From positions 1 through 9,605 of the forward strand of contig JAOUNC010000069.1 of the NCBI GenBank assembly GCA_029881175.1: a DNA stretch of 9,605 nt. Direction: 5' to 3'. Origin of the DNA: Nitrospirota bacterium (lineage in GTDB: Bacteria > Nitrospirota > Nitrospiria > Nitrospirales > UBA8639). Shown here piece by piece: positions 1 to 6,224 of this stretch. The notes beneath the pieces were generated by a model. That model did not search any database. It saw only the letters and a list, made by a program, of their open reading frames with translations, and was not told the DNA's origin. The translations under genes were made by a program, and so were the position numbers. Numbering within the stretch: position 1 is the stretch's first letter; every line of letters begins with the position of its first letter.

Positions 1-1195
1 AATCAGCCGAGCCACCAAACAGCCAAGGCACGTTTTTGCCTATAGCATTGAGAACCTTGGCTGAAGCTTCTCGACCCGCTAATCCCTTCTGGTCCGCAGA
101 AAAGACCGGCAAATCCTTGGCCCATGCTTCCGGCAACTGGCGGTGCTGCATCTTGTAGAGATGATCAGCCAATTCTGGATACTGCGTTTGATATTCGGCA
201 AACCGAGCCAGCCAGGTCTTCCGCAATTCCCCGCCCCGTGTGCCAATCCCTTGTTGAAAATGAGTCAGCACTCCCTCAGGAATCAAAAATTTGGCATCTT
301 CCGGCCACCCATAATTCCGTTTCGTCAACCGAATTTCTTCTTCGCCCAGCGGTTCCCCATGAGCAGAATGCGTGTCCTGCTTATTGGGCGCACCGTAGGC
401 AATATGACTATCCACAATAATAAGAGTCGGACGCTCGGATTCCTGACGAAACGTGGCAAAAGCCCGATCTAACATCTCGACATCATTGGCATCGCCAACC
501 CGCGTCACATTCCACCCATACGCGATAAACCGAGTGGCCACGTCTTCAGTAAATGCCAAAGCGGTATTGCCTTCAATCGTAATTTTATTATTGTCATAGA
601 TCCAGCAGAGATTCGAAAGCTTAAGATGCCCGGCCAAAGAGGCCGCTTCGGCAGAAACCCCTTCCATCAAACAGCCGTCACCGCAAAGAGCATAGACATC
701 ATAGGAAAACATCTCAAAGTCAGGACGGTTGAAATAGCTGGCCATCCATCGTTGAGCCATGGCCATCCCCACACTCATCGCCACCCCCTGCCCGAGTGGA
801 CCGGTGGTGGTTTCAATTCCCGACGTCCAGCGATATTCAGGATGGCCAGGGCACTTGCTCTCTAATTGGCGAAACCGCTTGATATCGTCTAACGTCACCG
901 CCAGTTGTCCCAAGTGTTCATATTCGTCGTTGACGGCCTTCACGCCACAGAGATGCAACAACGAATAGAGCAACATGGAGGCATGGCCTGCAGATAATAC
1001 GAACCGGTCACGGTTCGGCCAAATGGGATCAGCCGGATCAAAGCGCAAGAGCCTATTCCATAACCAATAGCCCACCGGGGCCAAAGCCATTGGCGTGCCA
1101 GGATGACCGGAATTGGCTGCTTGCACCGCATCCATTGCCAAGGTGCGAATGGTGTTAATACAAAGCTGGTCCTGCAAATCCTCTGTACGGTTCAT
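1..1195 (-). CDS. tkt: Transketolase, N-terminal 398 residues (3' end outside window)
   Basis: Thiamine-diphosphate enzyme of the pentose phosphate/Calvin pathways, moving two-carbon ketol units between sugar phosphates in the cytoplasm. The reverse strand reads without a stop from 1195 to the window edge. Visible family marks are the SGHPG motif (residues 29-33), SAGHAS (68-73), TTGPLGQG (130-137), the ThDP/metal motif GDG (172-174) through to NN at 202-203, and HSAHGEPLG (276-284). The frame runs into the pyrimidine-binding domain, ending at LFGGSAD (392-398). Full-length transketolases are about 660-700 residues, so roughly 60% is present. I chose ATG 1195 because an AAGAGGAG ribosome site lies 6 nt upstream. 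An in-frame ATG at 1219 would add eight residues but has only a weak site. Identity is secure; the isozyme cannot be told. Confidence 0.96.
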   Translation of the reverse strand, partial: MNRTEDLQDQLCINTIRTLAMDAVQAANSGHPGTPMALAPVGYWLWNRLLRFDPADPIWPNRDRFVLSAGHASMLLYSLLHLCGVKAVNDEYEHLGQLAVTLDDIKRFRQLESKCPGHPEYRWTSGIETTTGPLGQGVAMSVGMAMAQRWMASYFNRPDFEMFSYDVYALCGDGCLMEGVSAEAASLAGHLKLSNLCWIYDNNKITIEGNTALAFTEDVATRFIAYGWNVTRVGDANDVEMLDRAFATFRQESERPTLIIVDSHIAYGAPNKQDTHSAHGEPLGEEEIRLTKRNYGWPEDAKFLIPEGVLTHFQQGIGTRGGELRKTWLARFAEYQTQYPELADHLYKMQHRQLPEAWAKDLPVFSADQKGLAGREASAKVLNAIGKNVPWLFGGSAD

Positions 1196-1307
1196 TCTCG
1201 ACTCCTCTTGTTTTTCCATATCTTTAATCCCTGCGCTATCTTTTCTGAGGACGTCATATTACAAAAAAAAAGAACTCGAAGCGATATGCCATCCAAAGTC
1301 AGAGCTG

Positions 1308-1316
1308 ATCATACCA
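1308..1316 (-). promoter_or_regulatory. Candidate extended -10 promoter for transketolase
   Basis: On the minus strand the sequence TGG-TATGAT (1316 to 1308) is an extended -10 element (TGn plus five of six bases of TATAAT). It lies about 107 nt before the transketolase start at 1195. No good -35 is present at the usual spacing, which is common for extended -10 promoters. This is inferred from sequence only. Confidence 0.35.
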
Positions 1317-1427
1317 CTTTACGCAAATTCTCTATAGGTTTTTCGGTAAGCACAGATACCGACTTAATGGAAGAAACAGGGATCGACCACGAGCGAGGCC
1401 CAACAGGGACTGCACCTCCCAAGTTGG

Positions 1428-1685
1428 GGCTGTTGAAAAAAGCCGCCAGCGGCGTTCCCTGCCTTCGCCGGAGCGGCTTCGCGCAGGCAGGTCACCAATT
1501 TTCCGTGCTCACGTACTGGAAGTACGCTCTGCGCGCTAACAATGGTTTCACCTTTCAGGATGAGCCAGGCAATAGGTGGTCACCTTCGGGATTCACCAAG
1601 CAATTGGCGAACTTCCCTTCGGCAAAGCTCAGGACAGACGGGACGAACCTTTCGAAAGGCTCAAGGCATACTTTTTTGAACAGCC
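1428..1685. repeat. 258-bp MITE-like element with terminal inverted repeats
   Basis: The left end GGCTGTTGAAAAAA (1428-1441) and right end TTTTTTGAACAGCC (1672-1685) are inverted copies of each other with a single mismatch. Inside are further self-complementary parts: CCTGCC near 1458 facing GGCAGG near 1487, the hairpin CGTACT-GGA-AGTACG (1512-1526), and the 12-nt palindrome CCTTTCGAAAGG (1648-1659). There is no transposase reading frame, so it would be a non-autonomous or REP-like element. From memory, elements with these ends and a central CGTAC hairpin are scattered through Nitrospira genomes; I could not check this. No clear target-site duplication was seen. Confidence 0.7.
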
Positions 1686-1758
1686 TAGATGCCTCAAGTA
1701 TCCAACGTGTCTTTGGGCTTATTTGCCCTTGAAAAAATAATTATTCAACACGTCCAAG

Positions 1759-1788
1759 TTGCCAATTCCCTGACCCTATCATTATGAT
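1759..1788 (+). promoter_or_regulatory. Candidate sigma-70-type promoter for the thiolation pair, start site near the ATG
   Basis: TTGCCA (1759-1764, five of six to TTGACA) and TATGAT (1783-1788, five of six to TATAAT) are 18 bp apart. A start site 6-8 nt after the -10 would fall at about 1794-1796, touching the ATG at 1797. This would make a nearly leaderless mRNA and fits the absence of a Shine-Dalgarno sequence before that ATG. Confidence 0.45.
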
Positions 1789-1796
1789 TCAATCCT

Positions 1797-1991
1797 ATGA
1801 AAATCCATCTCAGCCACCCTACCCGTGACATCGAACTCCAGGGGCCCAAACGTGTTGTGGACATCTTCAAGGAACTCCAATTGATTCCCGAAGCTTTTTT
1901 GATCATTCGCGGACAGGACCTCATGACAGAAGACGAAATCGTGGCGGACGGGGATAGTATTGAAGTCCGTCCCGTCATTTCCGGAGGGTAG
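1797..1991 (+). CDS. ThiS/MoaD-like sulfur carrier protein (TtuB-like)
   Basis: A 64-residue ubiquitin-fold type protein ending in Ile-Ser-Gly-Gly. A C-terminal Gly-Gly is the mark of sulfur carriers (ThiS, MoaD, TtuB), which an E1-like enzyme adenylates and which then hold sulfur as a thiocarboxylate. The final part, with acidic residues followed by GDSIEVRPVISGG, matches the usual end of the fold. It lies 3 nt before a TtuA-family tRNA thiolase, so the likely role is to donate sulfur for 2-thiouridine in tRNA, as TtuB does for TtuA in Thermus. No Shine-Dalgarno precedes ATG 1797; the mRNA may start almost at the ATG. ThiS or MoaD function cannot be excluded from sequence alone, but the neighbour argues against it. 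No activating E1 gene is in view. Confidence 0.85.
   Translation: MKIHLSHPTRDIELQGPKRVVDIFKELQLIPEAFLIIRGQDLMTEDEIVADGDSIEVRPVISGG
1983..1988 (+). promoter_or_regulatory. Ribosome binding site of ttuA embedded in the Gly-Gly codons of the carrier
   Basis: The last two sense codons of the carrier gene, GGA GGG, encode the functional C-terminal Gly-Gly. They also form a strong Shine-Dalgarno sequence 6 nt before the ATG at 1995. The stop codon TAG (1989-1991) lies between, so ribosomes finishing the carrier are placed to start on ttuA. Confidence 0.8.
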
Positions 1992-1994
1992 CCC

Positions 1995-2933
1995 ATGAAA
2001 TGTCGAAAATGTCCTCAACGGGCGGTCTTGGGCATGCCTCGCCACAATACGGCATTCTGCGGACCCTGCTTGACTGAATTTGTCCGAAACCAAGTCCAAA
2101 AAGCTATCAAAGCGCAGGCAATGTTTTCCCCGAATGACCGCATTCTTGTCGCGGTCTCTGGCGGAAAAGATAGCGTAACCCTCTGGGAAATTCTGCTCAA
2201 ACTCGGCTATCGGGCCGATGCCCTCTATGTGGATTTAGGCATAGCAGGGTATTCGGAACGTTCTCACGAAAAAGTGGAGCGTTTTGCTCGTGATGTCGCC
2301 GAATCCTGTGGGTCAAAGCTTATCGTTCATACCGTGGAAGAGGACGCCGGAGCGGGCATTAAAGAATTGGCAACTCTCGTCAAACGGCCCACCTGCTCCA
2401 CCTGTGGCACCATTAAACGGTACCAATTCAATCGCGTAGCCTGGGAGAATAAGTACGATGTCATGGCCACGGGTCATAATCTGGATGATGAAGCCGCCCG
2501 GCTGCTCGGCAATGTGCTGCAATGGCAGGAAGAATATCTCCAAAAACAATCTCCGACCCTGCCTGCGTCCGTAGAAGGATTCGCCAAAAAGGTCAAACCG
2601 CTCTATCGCATGACCGAACGTGAAATTGCCGCCTATGCTGTCGTGAACCGGATTGATTACTTGGTGGAAGAATGCCCCATGGCCAAGGGCGCGAAAATGC
2701 TGGTCTATAAAGATGCGCTCAATAGACTGGAAATGGAATCGCCCGGTACGAAACACCGCTTTTATTATGGATTCTTAGAAAAACAAAAGAACGCCGCTGA
2801 CTCATCCAATCACTCCATGACCGATAGCGATCAAGCCACGCTCCTCCCCTGTGAAACCTGCGGCCAACCCACCACCGCCGGCACCTGCTCATTCTGCCGC
2901 ATGATGGCCCGCGCGAAGAGTCCCACTCGCTAG
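1995..2933 (+). CDS. ttuA: TtuA/Ncs6-family tRNA 2-thiolation enzyme
   Basis: A 312-residue PP-loop ATPase that activates a tRNA uridine (position 54 in TtuA, position 34 in Ncs6) by adenylation and replaces O2 with sulfur. In order: an N-terminal zinc finger (C3, C6, C22, C25); the ATP-binding P-loop SGGKDS (55-60); a C134-x-x-C137 pair plus C227, the three cysteines that hold the 4Fe-4S cluster in characterised TtuA; GHNLDDEA (160-167), typical of this family; and a C-terminal zinc finger (C286, C289, C298, C301). All expected cysteines are present, so the enzyme looks intact. A linker of about 20 residues rich in Ser, Asn and Asp (268-284) precedes the last finger. It is translationally coupled to the sulfur-carrier gene 3 nt upstream, which supports the TtuA/TtuB assignment. 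Whether the target is U54 or U34 cannot be decided here. Confidence 0.9.
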   Translation: MKCRKCPQRAVLGMPRHNTAFCGPCLTEFVRNQVQKAIKAQAMFSPNDRILVAVSGGKDSVTLWEILLKLGYRADALYVDLGIAGYSERSHEKVERFARDVAESCGSKLIVHTVEEDAGAGIKELATLVKRPTCSTCGTIKRYQFNRVAWENKYDVMATGHNLDDEAARLLGNVLQWQEEYLQKQSPTLPASVEGFAKKVKPLYRMTEREIAAYAVVNRIDYLVEECPMAKGAKMLVYKDALNRLEMESPGTKHRFYYGFLEKQKNAADSSNHSMTDSDQATLLPCETCGQPTTAGTCSFCRMMARAKSPTR

Positions 2934-3046
2934 GAGACTGACCCCTTCCTCTCACATCAGCGCCACAAAAGATCCTCACGCGTCTCCTTGTATTCTGAAT
3001 CTACTCAACCTGACAGAACTACGAATTTTCGCTTTTTTCAGACCCG

Positions 3047-4801
3047 TCACTCTTCGCGATAAAAGCGGATGCTCACTTTCTTGCCCTTAATCCTGGTCCG
3101 TCCCAGCGCCTTCATGATGCCCTGAGCCATTTCTTCTGGCACTTTCACCAACGAGAATTGATCCGATATTTTGATGGGGCCGATCATATTCGAATTGATT
3201 CCGGCCTCGTTGGCAATAGCGCCAACAAAATCGCCAGGACGGATGCCTGCCAATTTGCCGACGTTGAAATGCAAGGTGGCCAGGTTTGTGGGTCGGCCAG
3301 GGCGCTCCCGCTTACCAACTGGTCGGCCCGCCCCGCCTCTTGGATGTGCGCCGCGCGGAAGATCAGGAGCCTCTCGTCTGGGGCGTCGTGGCGTCTGAGA
3401 GGATTCCTGGACACGGTCCCGTATAGCCGGAATGTTTTCTTCGGTTCGCTCCCCCTCTTTCGATCCATAGGCCAATTGCATGGCAGCCGCCGCTACCTCG
3501 ACTGCATCAAATTTTTCGGTGAGGGTATTGACGATATCCCGGAAACGATCAAAGTTCTTAGTTTTCAGGATGTCCTGAATGGAAGCTGCGATCCTTTCCA
3601 GTCGCTTGGCTTCGAGGTCGGCCACTGTCGGAAGTGTGGCCATCTCAATTTTTGATTTTGTGAGCCGCTCGATGTTCTGTAACAACCAGCGTTCGCGCGG
3701 TTCGACAAGCGTGATCGCTTCACCGGCCCGGCCGGCGCGGCCGGTCCGACCGATACGATGAACATAGGCCTCAGGTGACGACGGAACATCGTAATTCATC
3801 ACATGCGAGACATGTGAGATATCCAAACCTCGTGCGGCAACATCCGTGGCGACCAGCAACTCGGTCTTTCCTGCCCGGAAGGAGTCCATCACACGATCCC
3901 GTTGAGCCTGATTCATGCCTCCATGTAGACCTTCCCCTCGGTACCCCCGGCTATTGAGCCTGGACGTCAACTCATCCACTTCCAGACGAGTGCGGCAGAA
4001 CACCAATGTCGACTTCGGGCTGGCCATATCCAGGATACGGATCAGGGCCGAAACCTTGTGTGGCCTTGCGACAAGGTATCCAATCTGGTGCACGCGAGGG
4101 GCCACTCCTGCTTTAACCGGCTCCTTCGCAATCTGAATCTCAACAGGGTCCTGTAAATGACGGCGTGCGATTGCTGCAATGCGAGAGGGCATCGTCGCCG
4201 AAAAGAGTGCCGTCTGCCTGGTTTTGGGAGTCTGTTGAAGGATGGCATCCAGATCTTCGGCGAACCCCATATTGAGCATTTCATCCGCTTCATCCAGCAC
4301 CACAACTTGCAGATCCTTGAGCTGAAGGGTCTTGCGGCGGATATGATCCAACGCCCGCCCTGGGGTCGCCACGACAATATCAACGCCACGTTTTAGCGCG
4401 ATCAGTTGTGGTCGTATGGCCTGTCCGCCATACACCGCAAGGATAGCGACCCGCTGCTCTTTCCCATAGCGCTGAACGGCCTCGCACACTTGCATCGCTA
4501 ATTCCCGTGTAGGCACGAGAATGAGGACGGAAGGATGTTCCTGTCGAGACGAATGGGCCAGGCGCTGGAGAAGGGGCAAGGTGAACGCAGCCGTTTTACC
4601 TGTTCCTGTGGCAGCGCGACCCAGGAGGTCGCGTCCGGCCAATAGCGGTGGAATCGCCTCGAGTTGGATAGGCGTAGGCTCTTCGTATCCCAACGTCTCA
4701 AGCGTCGTCAACAATGCTGCTTCGAGGCCGAGAGATGCGAAACCGGGGGAAAAGCCCTTCATGGTCGGAGTTGTAGGTTGGGGTGTCGTATCGTGTTTCA
4801 T
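3047..4801 (-). CDS. deaD: DEAD-box ATP-dependent RNA helicase, DeaD/CsdA type
   Basis: A 584-residue cytoplasmic RNA helicase of the kind that unwinds structured RNA in ribosome assembly and cold adaptation. Motifs in order: the Q motif around F21 to Q46; motif I ATGTGKT (64-70); PTREL (97-101); TPGR (146-149); DEAD (170-173); SAT (201-203); LVFCRTR (about 265-271); ATDVAARGLD (about 315-325); and HRIGRTGRAG (about 346-355). After the two RecA domains come a helical dimerisation-like part and a basic Arg/Pro/Gly-rich linker (about 460-505). The last 80 residues match the DbpA RNA-binding domain (VGKLAGIRPGDFVGAI near its start). Length and order fit DeaD. The ATG at 4801 has only a weak purine stretch upstream; an internal ATG at residue 14 has none. 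The gene converges on ttuA with 113 bp between, where I found no clear terminator. Confidence 0.95.
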   Translation of the reverse strand: MKHDTTPQPTTPTMKGFSPGFASLGLEAALLTTLETLGYEEPTPIQLEAIPPLLAGRDLLGRAATGTGKTAAFTLPLLQRLAHSSRQEHPSVLILVPTRELAMQVCEAVQRYGKEQRVAILAVYGGQAIRPQLIALKRGVDIVVATPGRALDHIRRKTLQLKDLQVVVLDEADEMLNMGFAEDLDAILQQTPKTRQTALFSATMPSRIAAIARRHLQDPVEIQIAKEPVKAGVAPRVHQIGYLVARPHKVSALIRILDMASPKSTLVFCRTRLEVDELTSRLNSRGYRGEGLHGGMNQAQRDRVMDSFRAGKTELLVATDVAARGLDISHVSHVMNYDVPSSPEAYVHRIGRTGRAGRAGEAITLVEPRERWLLQNIERLTKSKIEMATLPTVADLEAKRLERIAASIQDILKTKNFDRFRDIVNTLTEKFDAVEVAAAAMQLAYGSKEGERTEENIPAIRDRVQESSQTPRRPRREAPDLPRGAHPRGGAGRPVGKRERPGRPTNLATLHFNVGKLAGIRPGDFVGAIANEAGINSNMIGPIKISDQFSLVKVPEEMAQGIMKALGRTRIKGKKVSIRFYREE

Positions 4802-5092
4802 AGACGGTCTGGATAACCTTTCTAGCTTGGGTTCTAGATGGAGGGTCTGGCCGAATTTTGTCGCCTGTCCTGCATCATGTGGTCGTCAGTATAGTTGGCG
4901 TAGGAGGAGATTCTGGAATCACCTTTCTATGCGCTCCTGTCAAAAGGCTCTATTTGAATGTTTTGATATTGAGGAAGAATTCTGTCGCATCACCTACTCT
5001 AAAGCACTTTACCTAGCGCACTTCAACTTTCAACTCAGACAATTCTGGCCGCCTTCGCCTCCATAAGAAGAGAGTGAGGTAAGGGGAAAGGC

Positions 5093-5272
5093 CTACTTGG
5101 AAGTTATAAGACTAACTACAGGAATGAGAGAATTCACCACATTGCCACATTTGGCAACAGAAATACACTGGTCTTTAGTATCAGAAAAGCCTTTATCATA
5201 GGCAATACCGTACTCACAACCCACACCACAAATTCGTTGGCCTCTGTTGCCAAACTTTGGATTTTCCTTTTT
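5093..5272 (-). pseudogene. Possible remnant of a small Cys-rich protein
   Basis: Reading the minus strand from just after a TGA (5275-5273) gives 59 sense codons ending in TAG (5095-5093). The content looks protein-like: many Gly, Asn and Lys, and four cysteines (CGVGC, then DQC and AKC), followed by a hydrophobic end (NSLIPVVSLITSK). There is no ATG or TTG; the first GTG falls inside the CGVGC part, so a normal start is missing. Either this is the 3' end of a decayed gene or a chance frame. Open frames of this length are common by chance, so confidence is low. No family recognised. Confidence 0.22.
5150..5254. repeat. Perfect 12-bp inverted repeat spanning 105 bp
   Basis: TTTGGCAACAGA (5150-5161) and TCTGTTGCCAAA (5243-5254) are exact reverse complements. 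The left arm also overlaps a short hairpin (TTGCCA 5142-5147 with TGGCAA 5152-5157). The arms could be ends of a miniature element or arms of a long stem. They fall inside the Cys-rich open frame. Confidence 0.45.
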
Positions 5273-5432
5273 TCACGCCCTCTACTTGAACCTTAATGAA
5301 TACCCCATCTGAGCTCTACCCCGTGGGCTAACAGACAAGGCCCTGATTCAACCGAGGAAGGAGGAAAAATCAGGAAACACCTTTCCAGACAGACTCAGAT
5401 GAGGCCGTGAGGGCGCGAATCCTCTTCCGGTT

Positions 5433-5552
5433 GTCATGCTGAGCCCCTTCGATGGAGTGTATCCTAAGCTAGGCCGAAGAGCTCCGCGAAGCATCTCACC
5501 TCGGGCATACCCGTTCGTGTGGGCTCAGATCCTTCGCGAAGCTCAGAATGAC
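5433..5552. repeat. 120-bp dispersed repeat with GTCATnCTGAGC ends
   Basis: GTCATGCTGAGC (5433-5444) faces GCTCAGAATGAC (5541-5552), inverted copies with one mismatch. The interior contains CCCTTCGATGGAGTGTATCCT, CGAAGCATCTC and ATCCTTCGCGAAGCTCAG-like segments. I recall this type of sequence (GTCATTCTGAGC...GAAGAATCTC) as an abundant non-coding repeat in many environmental bacteria; this was not checked. It has no coding content of its own. Confidence 0.6.
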
Positions 5553-5581
5553 CTCTCTTGGAGCAACCCAGCAGTAAAATA

Positions 5582-5603
5582 TATTCCCATCTTTATGGGA
5601 ATA
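5582..5603 (-). terminator. Candidate terminator hairpin after the 143-residue gene
   Basis: TATTCCCAT (5582-5590) and ATGGGAATA (5595-5603) form a perfect 9-bp stem with a 4-nt loop. On the minus strand it is followed by a short T-rich run (TATTTTA), and it lies 50 bp after the stop codon of the gene ending at 5654. The stem is AT-rich and the T-run short, so termination may be weak. Confidence 0.4.
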
Positions 5604-5653
5604 ACAGGGAAGGGTTACTCCTAATTTTCAGATATGGCAGATGAGTAGGAAGA

Positions 5654-6085
5654 TTAATCGGGGAGTTCGATGCCCCCGCCTTCGAGGTCGGTGTCAATGC
5701 CGGTGAGCTCCATTTTATTGCCAACACGCCACCATTCAGCGGACACTTCGGAAAGTGCCCCCTTGGAGGTATAAAACTTTGCGGTGGGAATGCTCACCGT
5801 ATGATTTTCCGCTTTATGGATCTCCATCACCGTGGTTTTCAGCGTCGTATCCTCAACCTTGAGTGTTTCAGGCGTGCTTGTCAGCACAAATCGATCATTA
5901 GGATTCGTTTCCCATACATTGTGTTTTAACGTGGCCACCTCTGTTCCTGTCGGCATAAATACACCCATGGATAGTGCCAATTTCTTTTCTTCTTCCAGCC
6001 ATTCAATCCGAACCTGTTCTTTGCCATGCGCCAAAAACGTTCCATTCGTATTTCGTAGGGTGTTGGTGCCTAATTGAATATCCAC
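5654..6085 (-). CDS. Unrecognised 143-residue protein
   Basis: I do not recognise a family. The start is GTG 6085, chosen for the strong AGGAGGAG ribosome site 6 nt before it. The protein has no signal peptide and no membrane segment. It is rich in Thr, Glu and Lys and has alternating hydrophobic/polar stretches throughout (for example VRIEWL, KLALSMGVF, RFVLTSTPETLKVEDT), which suggests a mostly beta-strand soluble fold. There is a single WW (118-119), no cysteine, and an acidic C-terminus with a Gly-Gly-Gly. It stands alone, with its own candidate promoter and a hairpin downstream, 139 bp after the phosphonate-type operon. Whether it depends on that operon is unknown. The strong ribosome site and intact frame indicate a real gene. 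Confidence 0.75.
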   Translation of the reverse strand: MDIQLGTNTLRNTNGTFLAHGKEQVRIEWLEEEKKLALSMGVFMPTGTEVATLKHNVWETNPNDRFVLTSTPETLKVEDTTLKTTVMEIHKAENHTVSIPTAKFYTSKGALSEVSAEWWRVGNKMELTGIDTDLEGGGIELPD

Positions 6086-6146
6086 GAGATGCTCCTCCTA
6101 GAGTATATTGAATCCGTTTTCTTCTAGACCCAAGGCGATCTCCCCA

Positions 6147-6176
6147 ATTATTCCTCAGGAGAATCACGAAATTCAA
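6147..6176 (-). promoter_or_regulatory. Candidate promoter for the 143-residue gene
   Basis: On the minus strand TTGAAT (6176 to 6171) and AATAAT (6152 to 6147) are 18 bp apart, resembling -35 and -10 boxes. A start site near 6140 would give a leader of about 55 nt. This would make the gene a separate unit from the operon ending at 6225. Confidence 0.35.
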
Positions 6177-6224
6177 GCGGTCGTGATTGTACGTAACCCC
6201 GACACGATGAGGATACCGCTCCAA

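Larger units (their letters stand above)
1196..1796. other. Divergent intergenic region between tkt and the thiolation pair
   Basis: This 600-bp gap has no convincing gene. It contains the transketolase leader (about 1196-1307) with an A-tract, a candidate promoter, a 258-bp inverted-repeat element (1428-1685), and a candidate promoter firing rightward into the sulfur-carrier gene. Frames that stay open through it (for example plus strand 1103-1732) run across the transketolase 5' end and the repeat, and look like chance. Confidence 0.7.
4802..5653. other. 850-bp region without a confident gene
   Basis: It lies between the start of the helicase gene and the 3' end of the unrecognised gene at 5654. 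Near the helicase, TATACT on the minus strand (4893 to 4888) could be a -10 giving a leader of about 80 nt, but it has no matching -35. A perfect TTGACA (4944 to 4939, minus) lacks a -10 at proper spacing. The rest holds a Cys-rich open frame (5093-5272), a 12-bp inverted repeat, a 120-bp dispersed repeat and a hairpin, each listed separately. Plus-strand open frames here lack ribosome sites and recognisable content. Confidence 0.65.

Noticed and set aside
124..472. Two plus-strand open frames of 98 and 109 codons
   Set aside because: They lie antisense to the transketolase, whose motifs are continuous on the minus strand. They have no ribosome site and no family content.
1103..1732. Plus-strand open frame of 209 codons
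   Set aside because: It starts inside the transketolase gene on the other strand and runs through the leader and the 258-bp repeat. The composition is not protein-like and no motif is seen.
2932..2988. 7-bp inverted repeat AGGAGAC/GTCTCCT between the convergent ttuA and deaD genes, considered as a terminator
   Set aside because: The loop is 43 nt and no T-run follows, so it is not a credible intrinsic terminator.
4939..4944. Perfect TTGACA on the minus strand upstream of deaD, considered as a promoter -35
   Set aside because: No acceptable -10 at 16-19 bp. The nearest good -10 (TATACT at 4893-4888) is 45 bp away.
4521..5066. Plus-strand open frame of 181 codons
   Set aside because: About half is antisense to the helicase Q-motif and P-loop region. 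The remainder has no recognisable content.
5342..5374. CCTGATT/AATCAGG inverted repeat considered as a terminator or operator
   Set aside because: Only 7 bp with a 19-nt loop, no T-tract and no gene ending nearby.
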